From contig ATWE01000012.1 in NCBI GenBank assembly GCA_000421085.1, forward strand, positions 1 to 64,000: DNA of 64,000 bases, read 5' to 3'. Position 1 is the first letter of the stretch; every line of letters begins with the position of its first letter. The position numbers and the translations under genes were made by a program. This stretch comes from Ensifer sp. USDA 6670 (lineage in GTDB: Bacteria > Pseudomonadota > Alphaproteobacteria > Rhizobiales > Rhizobiaceae). Of the stretch, positions 54,145 to 62,923 are shown piece by piece. The notes beneath the pieces were generated by a model that was not told where the DNA came from, made no database searches, and saw nothing but the letters and a program-made list of their open reading frames with translations.

Positions 54145-55281
54145 TCACAGCGCCAGGGCGAGCTGCGGCTCGCTCCGATCGTCCACCTGATCGAGAGACG
54201 ATAGGGTAACCCCGAGCAGTCGAATGCCTTTGGCGGGGGGAAAGATTGGTGACAGCAGCAGTTCCACGATCTCGCCCATTTCGGCGGCGCTCGCAATCGG
54301 CGCAATGATGGTCTTGCTCCTGGTGATCTGCGTGAAATCCGCCCACTTCACCTTCAGCGTCACGGTCTTGCCGCGAATGCCGCTGGCTTCACAATAGTGC
54401 CAGACCTTGTCGATCAGAGGCTTGAGGCCCGCGCGGGCCGCCTCAAGCTCATGAATATCCTCCCGAAACGTATCCTCGGCCCCGATCGATTTTCGGATGC
54501 GGTCGGGCTTGACCTCACGCTCGTCGATGCCGCGGGCGATCCAGTAGAAATACGGCCCCGACTTGCCGAAGTGCTGTTGCAGGAAGACGAGATCTCGGGA
54601 TTTGAGATCGGCTCCGGTTTCGATGCCGAGCCCTTTCATCTTCTCCGCCGTCGCCGGTCCGACGCCATGAAACTTCTTGACGGGAAGTGCCTGCACGAAG
54701 TCCGGACCGTGCTTCGGCGTGATGACGAACAGCCCGTCGGGCTTGCGCTGGTCCGAAGCGATCTTCGCAAGGAACTTGTTGTAGGATACGCCGGCGGATG
54801 CGGTGAGCTGCGTCTCGGCCCGGATTCTGGCGCGTATCTCTTCGGCGATCTCGGTTGCGAGCTGCATGCCTTTCAGGTTCTCGGTCACGTCGAGGTAGGC
54901 CTCGTCCAGCGAGAGAGGTTCGATCAGCGGCGTGTATTCGGCAAAGATCGCCTGAATCTGCCGCGAGACGGCCCGGTAGACATCGAAACGGTGCGGAACG
55001 AAGATCAGCTCCGGACATTTGCGCTTGGCCGTGACCGACGGCATAGCCGAGTGCACGCCGAATTTGCGGGCCTCGTAGCTGGCGGCCGCGACTACGCCGC
55101 GCGCCTCCGGATATCCGACTGCGACCGGTTTGCCTCGAAGCTCCGGATTGTCGCGCTGCTCCACCGAAGCATAAAATGCGTCCATGTCGATATGGATGAT
55201 CTTCCGCACGCGGCCAGCAGGGGAGGTGACAAGTGCCCCTCCACTCCTTTCATCGTCCTCCGGCTCTCCCGCTGGCATCAC
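54145..55281 (-). CDS. dinB: DNA polymerase IV
   Basis: Y-family translesion polymerase, 378 aa. The catalytic carboxylates are Asp32 (HIDMDAFYASVE) and Asp126-Glu127 (PLSLDEAYLD). The steric-gate region DAFYASV, the helix-hairpin-helix KKFHGVGPATAEKMKGLG and the little-finger domain are in order. The C-terminus PQLALAL is a beta-clamp-binding motif, which marks a functional polymerase. The start may lie at 55281 or at a later Val/Met before RVRKIIHID. Regulation by LexA cannot be shown; no clear GTTC-N7-GTTC site was seen upstream. A RIME1-like element lies 91 bases before the start. Confidence 0.95.
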   Translation of the reverse strand: MMPAGEPEDDERSGGALVTSPAGRVRKIIHIDMDAFYASVEQRDNPELRGKPVAVGYPEARGVVAAASYEARKFGVHSAMPSVTAKRKCPELIFVPHRFDVYRAVSRQIQAIFAEYTPLIEPLSLDEAYLDVTENLKGMQLATEIAEEIRARIRAETQLTASAGVSYNKFLAKIASDQRKPDGLFVITPKHGPDFVQALPVKKFHGVGPATAEKMKGLGIETGADLKSRDLVFLQQHFGKSGPYFYWIARGIDEREVKPDRIRKSIGAEDTFREDIHELEAARAGLKPLIDKVWHYCEASGIRGKTVTLKVKWADFTQITRSKTIIAPIASAAEMGEIVELLLSPIFPPAKGIRLLGVTLSSLDQVDDRSEPQLALAL

Positions 55282-55372
55282 TTCCTCTCGCTATGGCGCT
55301 GTCTATCCTATCCGAACCTCCCATGCTTGCTTAGCCTTAAAGTTAGTCGAGATGGATGCCTTGGCATGTCCT

Positions 55373-55485
55373 GGATCACGATGTTTTAGGTCGGGTCGAC
55401 CTAAAACATGACCGTGATCGATTCCGATACGTTAGAGCGGGATGCGGGCGGGAAACCGCACACACTTTTCCTCATCCGCTCTAGC
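55373..55485. repeat. RIME1-like intergenic mosaic element, copy B
   Basis: It has the same two-palindrome layout and nearly the same sequence as copy A: ATGTTTTAGGTCGG with its complementary arm, then GCGGGATGCGGGCGG to CCTCATCCGCTCTAG. It lies in the same orientation as copy A. Its CTAG end provides the TAG stop of the molybdenum hydroxylase subunit at 55481. Confidence 0.8.
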
Positions 55486-57679
55486 TGATTTCCGGAAGCT
55501 CCTCGATCAGCTTGTCGAGCGTGATGGGATACTCCCGCACCCTTATGCCGGTCGCATTGTAGATGGCGTTCGCGACAGCTGCCGCGACACCGCAGATCCC
55601 GAGCTCGGCAATACCCTTGGCCTTCATCGGCGAGGACATCGGATCCGTCTCGTCGAGGAAGACGACCTCCTGGTGCGGGATGTCGGCGTGCACCGGCACC
55701 TCGTAAGCGGCGAGATCGTGATTGACGAAGAAGCCACGCTTCTTGTCGACGACGAGTTCCTCCGTCAGGGCGCCGCCGACCCCCATCGTCATCGCGCCGA
55801 TCACCTGGCTGCGTGCCGTGATCGGATTGAGGATCCGGCCGGCGGCGCAGACCGCCAGCATTCGCCGGATCCGTGTCTCTCCTGTCGCGACGTCGACCGC
55901 GACCTCGACGAAATGAGCTCCGAAGGTGGATTGCTGATGGGTCTTGGTGAGGTCACCGAATTCGATGAGATCCTCAGCGACGAGCCCCTCATCGCCGGCA
56001 GCTTGCGCGAGCGGCATGCGCCGGTCTCCCGACCTGACTTCGCCGTCCGCGAAGACCAGGTCGTCGGTGCGGTTGAAACCGAGCTTCTGCGCCACGGCTT
56101 CCCGCAGCTTGGCGCAGGCCGCGTATACGCCGGCCGTGGAGCAGTTGCCTCCGAACTGCCCGCCCGAACCCGAGGAAACAGGGAAGCGCGAGTCTCCCAG
56201 GCTGACGGCGACCTTCTCGATCGGGACACCGAGCATTTCAGCGGCCGTCTGGGCGATGATCGTGTAACTGCCCGTGCCGATATCGGTCATATCGGTCTCG
56301 ACCGTGACGACGCCCTCGCGGTCGAGCCGGACACGGGCCCCCGAGTTCAGCACAAGATTGTTGCGAAACGCCGCCGCCACTCCCATGCCGATCAGCCAGT
56401 TTCCTTCGCGCCGAGCACCAGGTTGCTTGCTCCGCTCTTGCCAGCCGAAGCGCTCCGCGCCTGTGCGCAAGCAGCCGACGAGATTGCGGTGCGAAAAGGG
56501 CCGTTCGGGATTCTCCGGATCGACCTGGGTGTCGTTGATGATGCGGAATTCGACGGGGTCGAGACCCAGCCTCTCGGCCATCTCGTCGATTGCGATCTCC
56601 AGAGCCATCATGCCCGGCGCCTCGCCGGGAGCGCGCATCGCATTTCCTTCGGGAAGATCGAGGGTCGCAAGCCGCATGGCGGTCATCCGGTTCGCTCCGG
56701 CATAAAGCAGGCGAGTCTGCTGGACGGCCACTTCGGGACCACCGCCCGGAAGGTCCCCGGACCAGCTTTCATGCGCGATCGCCGTGATCTTGCCGTCGCG
56801 ACCTGCACCGATCCGGATCCTCTGGATCGTCGCCGGGCGATGCGTGGTGTTGTTCATCAGGAAGGGGCGGGGGAGGGCGACCTTTACGGGGCGCTTGGCT
56901 TCACGCGCGGCAAGCGCCGCCAACACCGCATCCGCGCGCAGGAACAGCTTCACCCCGAAGCCTCCGCCGATGAACGGCGACATGAGATGCACCTTGTCCT
57001 TGTCGATCCCAAGCGTCGTCGCGAGGTCGGTCCGCCACCAGTCGATCATCTGGCTCGATGTCCAGACCGTCAGGTCGTCGCCGTTCCACGCGGCGATGGA
57101 AGCGTGCGGCTCCATCATGGCATGCGACTGGTCCGGGGTGGTATAGACCTGGTCGAGCTTGACGGGAGCTGCCTCGAAGGCGGCATCGAAGTCGCCCGCT
57201 CCGGAGTCTCCCCCGCCTTCCGGCTCGATGGCGCTGTCCTTCGCCGCGGTCAGGTCGAAGGCGCCTTTTTCCTCGGCATAATCGACCTTGACGAGCGCAG
57301 CGGCGGCGCGGGCTTCCTCGAACGTTTCCGCAACCACGACGGCGATGGCCTGGTGGTAGTGCTGGATCTCGGTGCCGCCGAAGAGCTTGGCGGTGTTATA
57401 TTTGCCCTTCTTCAGTTCCCCGACGCCGTCGGAGGTGACGACCGCGATCACGCCGGGAGCAGTTCTGGCGGCGGCGACATCCATCGACCTGATCCGGCCC
57501 TTGGCGATTGCCGATCCGACGATATAGCCATAGGCATAACGGGTATTCGGATCATGCCACTCATAGGCATAGATTGCTTTGCCGGTGGTCTTGAGCGGAC
57601 CGTCGATGCGGGGGATGGGCTTGCCGATTACCTTGCCCTGGTCGATCGGGTTCGTCGCTGCTGGTGTGTCGAATCTCAT
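55481..57679 (-). CDS. Molybdenum hydroxylase, molybdopterin-binding large subunit (PaoC/YagR-like)
   Basis: Catalytic subunit of a xanthine-oxidase-family aldehyde oxidoreductase, 732 aa. IGKPIPRIDGPLKTTGKAIY is the usual start. Molybdopterin-site features include GGGFGVKL, RAPGEAPGMMALEIAIDEM and near the end AKGIAELGICGVAAAVANAI, with the catalytic Glu. It forms an operon with the FAD and 2Fe-2S subunits upstream, 4 bases apart. E. coli PaoABC oxidises aromatic aldehydes in the periplasm; the 2Fe-2S subunit here also has a Tat leader. No dedicated chaperone (PaoD) is adjacent. The TAG stop lies in a RIME1-like element. Confidence 0.92.
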   Translation of the reverse strand: MRFDTPAATNPIDQGKVIGKPIPRIDGPLKTTGKAIYAYEWHDPNTRYAYGYIVGSAIAKGRIRSMDVAAARTAPGVIAVVTSDGVGELKKGKYNTAKLFGGTEIQHYHQAIAVVVAETFEEARAAAALVKVDYAEEKGAFDLTAAKDSAIEPEGGGDSGAGDFDAAFEAAPVKLDQVYTTPDQSHAMMEPHASIAAWNGDDLTVWTSSQMIDWWRTDLATTLGIDKDKVHLMSPFIGGGFGVKLFLRADAVLAALAAREAKRPVKVALPRPFLMNNTTHRPATIQRIRIGAGRDGKITAIAHESWSGDLPGGGPEVAVQQTRLLYAGANRMTAMRLATLDLPEGNAMRAPGEAPGMMALEIAIDEMAERLGLDPVEFRIINDTQVDPENPERPFSHRNLVGCLRTGAERFGWQERSKQPGARREGNWLIGMGVAAAFRNNLVLNSGARVRLDREGVVTVETDMTDIGTGSYTIIAQTAAEMLGVPIEKVAVSLGDSRFPVSSGSGGQFGGNCSTAGVYAACAKLREAVAQKLGFNRTDDLVFADGEVRSGDRRMPLAQAAGDEGLVAEDLIEFGDLTKTHQQSTFGAHFVEVAVDVATGETRIRRMLAVCAAGRILNPITARSQVIGAMTMGVGGALTEELVVDKKRGFFVNHDLAAYEVPVHADIPHQEVVFLDETDPMSSPMKAKGIAELGICGVAAAVANAIYNATGIRVREYPITLDKLIEELPEIS

Positions 57680-57683
57680 TGTC

Positions 57684-58634
57684 TCATCCCTTTGCTTCGA
57701 CGAGGACCGCGCTCAGCGCGCGTTCGACAAGCGTGAGTTTGAAGGCGTTCTGTTCTGTCGGGCGGGCGCCGGCAAGAAGCTTGGCGGCCACTGCCTTTGC
57801 TCCGTTCGCCAGTTCCTTTTCGGCCGCCTCGTCACGCCATGGTTTCGGCGCGATGCCGCCGACCGCGACGCGGCCGGTCCCGTCCGGATGCACCACGGCG
57901 CCGACGGAGACGAGCGCAAAGGCGTAGGAGGCCCGGTCGCGAACCTTGCGATAGATCTGCTCGCCGCCGGCCGGCTTCGGCAGGACGACCGCGGTGATCA
58001 GCTCGCCCCGCTCGAGGACATGTTCGACATGCGGCGTATCACCGGGCAGGCGATGAAGATCTGCAATCGGGATGCTGCGCTTCGTGCCGTCGGCTCGCAC
58101 GGTCTCCACGACAGCGTCGAGGGCGCGCATGGCGACTGCCATGTCGCTCGGGTGGCTGGCGATGCAGGCATCGCTGACGCCAACCACCGCAAGCTGGCGG
58201 CTAAAGCCGGCAAGCGCCGAGCAGCCGCTGCCCGGTTGCCTCTTATTGCAGGGCTGGTTGGTGTCGTAGAAATACGGACAGCGGGTGCGTTGAAGCAGGT
58301 TGCCGGCGGTCGTCGCCCTGTTGCGCAATTGTCCCGATGCCCCTGCGAGCAGGGCGCGTGACAAAAGGGCGTAATCGCGGCGGACCCGTTCGTCGGCAGC
58401 AAGATCCGTATTGCGGACGAGGGCACCGATACGCAGCCCCCCTTCCGGAGTCGCTTCGATACTGTCCAGACCCAGTCCGTTGACATCCACCAGATGTGTC
58501 GGCGTCTCGATCTCCAGCTTCATCAGATCCAGGAGATTGGTGCCGCCGGCGATGAATTTCGCGCCGTCCGTTGTGGCCGCGGCCCGGGCCGCCGCTTCGA
58601 TCGACGAGACGCGTTCGTAGCTGAAAGCTCTCAT
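57684..58634 (-). CDS. Molybdenum hydroxylase FAD-binding subunit (PaoB/YagS-like)
   Basis: A 316-aa electron-transfer subunit. [20 protein letters not shown] is the family start, [17 protein letters not shown] binds FAD, and Fe-S-like Cys residues lie in [19 protein letters not shown]. That last insert (four or so Cys at about 145-165) is the extra 4Fe-4S site typical of PaoB and 4-hydroxybenzoyl-CoA reductase-like subunits. The start at 58634 overlaps the 2Fe-2S gene by 4 bases; a longer frame to 58691 lies inside that gene. Confidence 0.92.
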   Translation of the reverse strand: MRAFSYERVSSIEAAARAAATTDGAKFIAGGTNLLDLMKLEIETPTHLVDVNGLGLDSIEATPEGGLRIGALVRNTDLAADERVRRDYALLSRALLAGASGQLRNRATTAGNLLQRTRCPYFYDTNQPCNKRQPGSGCSALAGFSRQLAVVGVSDACIASHPSDMAVAMRALDAVVETVRADGTKRSIPIADLHRLPGDTPHVEHVLERGELITAVVLPKPAGGEQIYRKVRDRASYAFALVSVGAVVHPDGTGRVAVGGIAPKPWRDEAAEKELANGAKAVAAKLLAGARPTEQNAFKLTLVERALSAVLVEAKG

Positions 58635-59278
58635 GCCTTCCTCCCCGCGACTTCGGTGATGGCTTCGACGATGTTGGAATAGGCGCCGCAACGACAGATG
58701 TTGCCACTCATGCGCTCGCGGATCTCGGCGGGTGTGATTTCAGCCGGCGCCGTAAGATCCACGGTCACATGGCTCGGAATGTTGGCCTTGATTTCCTCGA
58801 GCATGGCAACGGAGGAACAGATCTGGCCGGGCGTGCAGTAGCCGCACTGGAACCCGTCATGCTTGACAAAGGCGGCCTGCATCGGATGGAGGTTTTCGGG
58901 CTGCCCCAATCCTTCGAGAGTGGTGATGCTGTCGCCCTCGTGCATGACGGCAAGCGTGAGGCACGCGTTGACGCGGCGGCCGTCAATGAGAACCGTGCAC
59001 GCTCCGCACTGACCGTGGTCGCATCCTTTCTTGGTACCCGTCAAATGCAGATGCTCGCGCAGCGCGTCGAGGAGCGTCGTTCGGTTATCGAGCTGAAGCT
59101 CCCGGCCTTCGCCGTTCACCGTAAAAGTGACTTTGGTGCTCTGGGGTGCGGTGGTGGCTTTGGTCTGCGCGTGACCGAGCGAGTGTGCGCTCGCCACTGT
59201 CACGGTAGCGGCCGAGGCGGCGAGCAGGTCGCGCCGCGAGATTTCAAGTGCGCCAGGACTTTGCATATCCAGCTCCAT
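58631..59278 (-). CDS. Molybdenum hydroxylase 2Fe-2S subunit (PaoA/YagT-like) with Tat signal
   Basis: A 215-aa subunit with a Tat leader ([20 protein letters not shown]) that implies the whole trimer is exported. The plant-type 2Fe-2S site is [21 protein letters not shown], cut here to its ends: CDHGQCGAC and the later Cys. The second cluster domain has [15 protein letters not shown] and [13 protein letters not shown]. It is the first gene of the three-gene operon. A RIME1-like element in inverted orientation to copy B lies just upstream. Confidence 0.93.
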   Translation of the reverse strand: MELDMQSPGALEISRRDLLAASAATVTVASAHSLGHAQTKATTAPQSTKVTFTVNGEGRELQLDNRTTLLDALREHLHLTGTKKGCDHGQCGACTVLIDGRRVNACLTLAVMHEGDSITTLEGLGQPENLHPMQAAFVKHDGFQCGYCTPGQICSSVAMLEEIKANIPSHVTVDLTAPAEITPAEIRERMSGNICRCGAYSNIVEAITEVAGRKA

Positions 59279-59297
59279 GTCTTGATGATGAAAGGTC

Positions 59298-59414
59298 TAG
59301 AGCGGGATGAGGAAAAGTGTGTGCGGTTTTCCGCCCGCATCCCGCGCCTCAACTATTAGAACCCGATCACGTTCATGTTTTAGGTCGACCCGACCTGAAA
59401 CCATCGTGACCTAG
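59298..59414. repeat. RIME1-like intergenic mosaic element, copy C (inverted)
   Basis: Reverse orientation relative to copies A and B: it starts CTAGAGCGGGATGAGG and reaches ATGTTTTAGGTCGACC. With copy B it brackets the PaoABC-like operon as an inverted pair. Confidence 0.8.
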
Positions 59415-59598
59415 GACGAAGCGGCCCTACGCCGACCGCGCAACAACCGAGCGCGAGAAATGATCCGGCGGGCGCGTTCACAAGTGAGTTAGGGCGGAGA
59501 GCGCGTGTGACTACCGTCGCGAGGCCGATAAGGCCTATGAACCACATTCATGAATGGCGGTATTGAATCAGGCGCTTTCAACTTGACGAAAGGCGAAT

Positions 59599-59621
59599 CA
59601 TGTAACAGATAATGTTACGTG
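59599..59621. promoter_or_regulatory. Inverted repeat upstream of methyltransferase gene
   Basis: CATGTAACA and TGTTACGTG (8 of 9 paired) around GATAA, ending 17 bases before the ATG. The GTAACA-N5-TGTTAC form is typical of TetR-family operators; no TetR gene is in the window. Confidence 0.45.
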
Positions 59622-59638
59622 AGTGAGAGGACCGCACA

Positions 59639-60319
59639 ATGAAATCCCGGACCGTCGACAGTCCAGCTTTTACCGCGGCTCATGCCAGTTCGTACGTCGA
59701 AGGAACGTTGAGAAAAGTACCGGGGCTGGCCGCTCTCCATCGCATGACATCGATGCTGGTCGCGGAACGTGCGCCGGTGCAGGCGCGGGTTCTGGTGCTC
59801 GGCGCTGGCGGCGGTATGGAGCTCAAAGCTCTCGCAGACGACAATTCAGGTTGGAGCTTTTGCGGCGTTGACCCGTCGGCGGACATGCTTCGCGTCGCAG
59901 AACAGACGGTGGGGCCCCATTTGCAGCGTGTCGATCTGAAGCAGGGCTACATAGACGCCGCACCGGAGGGGCCGTTCGACGCGGCCGTCTGCCTGCTCAC
60001 GCTCCACTTTGTTGATCGCCTTCAACGCCTCGACACACTCGAACAGATTCGCCGCCGCTTGGTGCCGGGCGCTCCGTTCGTCATCGCGCATATCAGCTTC
60101 CCGCAATCGGAACCTGAGCGCTCGACCTGGATCGCGCGCCACGTCGCGTTCGGCGGAACAGCCTCCGCCGACGCTGAAAGTGCAAGGCAGGCGATCGCGA
60201 CGAGATTATCGGTTCTCTCGCCAGAGGAGGACGAGGCGGTGCTTCGCAAGGCGGGCTTCTCGGATGTTCGCCTGTTCTATGCGGCTATGACCTTCAGGGG
60301 CTGGGTGGGATACGCCTGA
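59639..60319 (+). CDS. Class I SAM-dependent methyltransferase
   Basis: A 226-aa cytoplasmic methyltransferase. Motif I is ARVLVLGAGGGMELKALADD, followed by SFCGVDPSADMLRVAEQT (motif II) and GPFDAAVCLLTLHFVDRLQR (motif IV). The C-terminal half is a small substrate lid (RKAGFSDVRLFYAAMTFRGW). GAGAGG lies 8 bases before the ATG. It stands alone, with an inverted-repeat operator candidate upstream. The acceptor is unknown. Confidence 0.88.
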   Translation: MKSRTVDSPAFTAAHASSYVEGTLRKVPGLAALHRMTSMLVAERAPVQARVLVLGAGGGMELKALADDNSGWSFCGVDPSADMLRVAEQTVGPHLQRVDLKQGYIDAAPEGPFDAAVCLLTLHFVDRLQRLDTLEQIRRRLVPGAPFVIAHISFPQSEPERSTWIARHVAFGGTASADAESARQAIATRLSVLSPEEDEAVLRKAGFSDVRLFYAAMTFRGWVGYA

Positions 60320-60337
60320 ATTCTCATCCTGCTGTGC

Positions 60338-60712
60338 TCATGGTTTGCCCGTCCGGCGCCCGCGATAGAAGATCATGCCGGCGTGATGCAGAACGCCATC
60401 GATAAAATCACCATCCGCGGTAAAACCGGTATCGTCCCAATAATCGATATGCGTGCCCGTCACCTGGTAGCGCCCCTGATAGGCCCGTTCACGCGTACCG
60501 CGGGCCTCGACATAGCGACCGTTCGGCAGGAGCTCGTGGCGGATGTAATTGTCTTCTGTGACCCAAAGGCCGACATAAGGGTGATTGGCCTGCATTTCGG
60601 CTTCCTCGGCTTTTACGGATTGGCTTAGGAGTGCGGCGGTCATCAAGGTCGAAGCGATCAGCAGCTTGCGGCCGCCGCCGGCGAGGCGATCTGTCAATAA
60701 GGAGAAGATCAT
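60338..60712 (-). CDS. Atu4866-like secreted protein
   Basis: A 124-aa protein with a signal peptide (KLLIASTLMTAALLSQSVKA) and a mature domain of about 80 residues that matches the Agrobacterium Atu4866 family: HPYVGLWVTEDNYIRHELLP, NGRYVEARGTRERAYQGRY and HIDYWDDTGFTADGDF. The family has a small beta-barrel structure; its biochemical role is not established. It is followed on the same strand by nothing and preceded by the SDR gene running the same way, 59 bases apart, so the two are probably co-transcribed. Confidence 0.85.
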   Translation of the reverse strand: MIFSLLTDRLAGGGRKLLIASTLMTAALLSQSVKAEEAEMQANHPYVGLWVTEDNYIRHELLPNGRYVEARGTRERAYQGRYQVTGTHIDYWDDTGFTADGDFIDGVLHHAGMIFYRGRRTGKP

Positions 60713-60771
60713 CGAATATTCCTTACTTCAGGGGCGCGCGGGAAAGCGTCCCGAGAACGGTTCGCGCCGGG

Positions 60772-61494
60772 TCAATTGCTCGATGCGGTCGGCCTGATCG
60801 TGATCTCGGTTGTGTCCACGCTCTGCGGAGCCTCGATCACCTGCCGGACCGCACGGGCGATATCGGCGGGCTGAAGGGCGATGGCGCGATAGGCCTCCAT
60901 TGCCGCCATGCTCGCCTCGTGGGTGATGGTTGCAGCGAGTTCGCTCTCGACGACGCCGGGATTGACGCAGGTGACGCGGATATTGGTGCTCTCCTGGCGC
61001 AGTCCGTCTGAGATCGCGCGGACCGCGAACTTCGTTGCGCAATAGACCGCGGCTGTGGGTACGACCGACAGCGCTCCGATCGAGCCGATATTGATGATCT
61101 GCCCGCTACGCTGTGCCTCCATGAGCGGCAATACCGCGCCGATGCCCCAAAGCACGCCCTTGATGTTTACGTCGATCATGCGCTCCCACTCGTCCACCTT
61201 GACGGCGGCCAGCGGCGAGAGCGGCATGACGCCGGCATTGTTCACCAGGACGTCGATGCGTCCCCATCTGTCGACCGCGGCCTGCGCAAAGGCTGCCATG
61301 GAGTGACGGTCGGTCACGTCCAGCACCTGCGCCAGGGCGGTTCCTCCTGCGTCACGCATCTCCGCGGCGATGGCCTCGATACGAGCCAGGCGGCGTGCAC
61401 CCATCAATATTTTCGCACCGGCGGCGCCAAGCTCCCGGGCAATGCCCTCGCCGATGCCGCTGGAGGCGCCAGTGATCAGAACGACCTTGTCCAT
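60772..61494 (-). CDS. Short-chain dehydrogenase/reductase
   Basis: A 240-aa NAD(P)-dependent oxidoreductase. MDKVVLITGASSGIGEGIAR carries TGxxxGIG, NNAGVMPLSPLAAV the NNAG motif, and IINIGSIGALSVVPTAAVYC with the following ATKFA the Ser-Tyr-Lys site (YxxxK intact). The Met at 61494 opens the Rossmann strand; a frame extending to 61698 overlaps the divergent LysR gene and is rejected. It is divergent from the LysR regulator, the usual layout for its control. Confidence 0.92.
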   Translation of the reverse strand: MDKVVLITGASSGIGEGIARELGAAGAKILMGARRLARIEAIAAEMRDAGGTALAQVLDVTDRHSMAAFAQAAVDRWGRIDVLVNNAGVMPLSPLAAVKVDEWERMIDVNIKGVLWGIGAVLPLMEAQRSGQIINIGSIGALSVVPTAAVYCATKFAVRAISDGLRQESTNIRVTCVNPGVVESELAATITHEASMAAMEAYRAIALQPADIARAVRQVIEAPQSVDTTEITIRPTASSN

Positions 61495-61500
61495 GTTGTA

Positions 61501-61524
61501 CTCCGTGCTTTGACTTGCACGGAG
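61501..61524. promoter_or_regulatory. Perfect 8-bp inverted repeat upstream of SDR gene
   Basis: CTCCGTGC and GCACGGAG separated by 8 bases, starting 7 bases before the SDR start on its strand. It could be a LysR operator or a hairpin covering the ribosome-binding site, since GGAG is part of one arm. Confidence 0.45.
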
Positions 61525-61593
61525 AAGGTGGACTTTAATGACTGTCGCGGGTATCCATCGCTTATTGAACTCAATGGTTAGCAGTACTCTACA

Positions 61594-62478
61594 ATGATAG
61601 ACATGAACCTTCTGCCGCTCTTCCTGGCTGTCGCGGAAGAGGACAACTTCCGTGCTGCCGCCGATCGCCTCGGTGTGACCCGCTCGGCTGTCAGCCAAGG
61701 AATGCGGCGGCTCGAAGATGCCATTGGTGCGACGCTCGTCACCCGCACGACGCGTTCAGTTCGCCTGACCGAAGCGGGCGAGCGTCTGCGAGAGGCTCTG
61801 TCGCAGCCCTTGTCAGATATTGCGACGGCGCTCGATCGGGTAGCGGGTGAGGATGAGCCCCGCGGTCTCTTGCGGATCGCCGTCACCTCCATCGCCGAGC
61901 AATTCCTTTCCGGTCCGCTCATCGCTTCCTTCGCTCAGACCCATCCGAAGGTGGCGATAGACCTCACCGTCACGGACGAGGAGTTCGACATCGTTGCCGC
62001 CGGTTTCGACGCGGGCGTCAGGCTTGGCGAGGTGATCGAGCAGGACATGATCGCGGTGCCGCTGACGGGCGATCAGCGCGAGCTGGCCGTTGCTGCTCCC
62101 GCCTATCTCGCACTCCATGGCACGCCGGCGCACCCGCGTGAGCTGGTTCATCATCGCTGCATAGGCTGGCGGCGAGCGCCGAATGTCGCGCCCTACAGGT
62201 GGGAATTCGAGGAGAATGGTGTTCCCTTCGACGTGGCGGTCGAGCCCCAGATTACCACCAACGACCTGCGCTTCATGCTCCGCTCAGCACTCTGCGGGGC
62301 CGGGATTACCTTCGCAACGGAAGAAACCTTTCGCCCGTTCGTGGAAACCGGTGAACTCGTTCCACTGCTGCAGGAATTCCTGCCGCCGTTTCCCGGTTTC
62401 TTTCTTTATTTCCCTCAGCGCCGCAACATGGCGCCTAAGATGCGAGCTTTGATCGAGCATATACGGCGGTGGCGATAA
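61594..62478 (+). CDS. LysR-family transcriptional regulator
   Basis: A 294-aa regulator. The HTH is in LPLFLAVAEEDNFRAAADRL and GVTRSAVSQGMRRLEDAIGA, followed by TRTTRSVRLTEAGERL. The effector domain continues LRIAVTSIAEQFLSGPLI to the end, PGFFLYFPQRRNMAPKMRAL, with the usual C-terminal pattern. It belongs to the CrgA-like group. It is divergent from the SDR gene and probably regulates it and itself from the 99-base gap. Start at 61594 or the Met two codons later. Confidence 0.93.
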   Translation: MIDMNLLPLFLAVAEEDNFRAAADRLGVTRSAVSQGMRRLEDAIGATLVTRTTRSVRLTEAGERLREALSQPLSDIATALDRVAGEDEPRGLLRIAVTSIAEQFLSGPLIASFAQTHPKVAIDLTVTDEEFDIVAAGFDAGVRLGEVIEQDMIAVPLTGDQRELAVAAPAYLALHGTPAHPRELVHHRCIGWRRAPNVAPYRWEFEENGVPFDVAVEPQITTNDLRFMLRSALCGAGITFATEETFRPFVETGELVPLLQEFLPPFPGFFLYFPQRRNMAPKMRALIEHIRRWR

Positions 62479-62615
62479 TCGACGCTTCCGGCGCAGCGTC
62501 GAAGCTCGGCCCGAACTCCTTATCTTTTCTTTATGTGGCCGCCAAACCATCCCAATCGATAATTGACGCGGCGCGGGCGCATCATCCGGATCTTGAGATC
62601 AATCTGGAGAATGCC

Positions 62616-62699
62616 ATGTTCGATTTCCTTTTCCTTGCCGCCGGCGTTGGCGGCCTTGCCACGCTAGCGCTTTATGCGCGCGCCCTGAGCCGGCTTTAG
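62616..62699 (+). CDS. 27-aa membrane peptide preceding kdpF
   Basis: MFDFLFLAAGVGGLATLALY then ARALSRL: one hydrophobic span with a basic end. CTGGAG lies 6 bases upstream, and AGGAGG overlaps its stop to serve kdpF. Such a peptide in front of kdpF is something I have seen in rhizobial kdp operons, though no function is known. Confidence 0.6.
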   Translation: MFDFLFLAAGVGGLATLALYARALSRL

Positions 62700-62707
62700 G
62701 AGGATCG

Positions 62708-62794
62708 ATGGCCGAGGCTTTGATCGGGCTCGTCGTCGCCGTCGCGCTCGCGGTCTATCTGATCGTGACGCTTGTCCGGCCGGAACGTTTCTAG
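62708..62794 (+). CDS. kdpF: KdpF, small subunit of the K+-transporting ATPase
   Basis: A 28-aa single-span peptide (MAEALIGLVVAVALAVYLIV, then TLVRPERF) with the family's L-x-V-x-L-x-R-P-E-x-F ending. It stabilises the KdpABC complex. AGGAGG lies 6 bases before the ATG. Its TAG stop falls at the edge of a palindromic repeat. Confidence 0.85.
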   Translation: MAEALIGLVVAVALAVYLIVTLVRPERF

Positions 62795-62890
62795 AGCATT
62801 TCCGCTTTTCTCCGAATCGCGGAAACGCTCCAACTCTTCATTTTGCCGCAACGCCGGACGGAAAAGCGCCTGCGCACTTTTCCTGGAGTT
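62793..62890. repeat. Intergenic palindromic repeat between kdpF and kdpA
   Basis: It starts CTAGAGCATTTCCGC and has complementary arms around CGCGGAAACGCTCC, then a second dyad GGAAAAGCGCC to GCACTTTTCC. It resembles the short palindromic elements common between rhizobial genes, related in style to RIME. It lies inside an operon, where the hairpin may reduce or time expression of kdpA relative to kdpF. Confidence 0.55.
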
Positions 62891-62923
62891 GCTCGAGCGC
62901 TCCTTCACCCACGGAGACTTCTC

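Noticed and set aside
55442-57736. 764-codon open frame on the plus strand
   Set aside because: Antisense to the molybdopterin subunit gene, which has unambiguous motifs.
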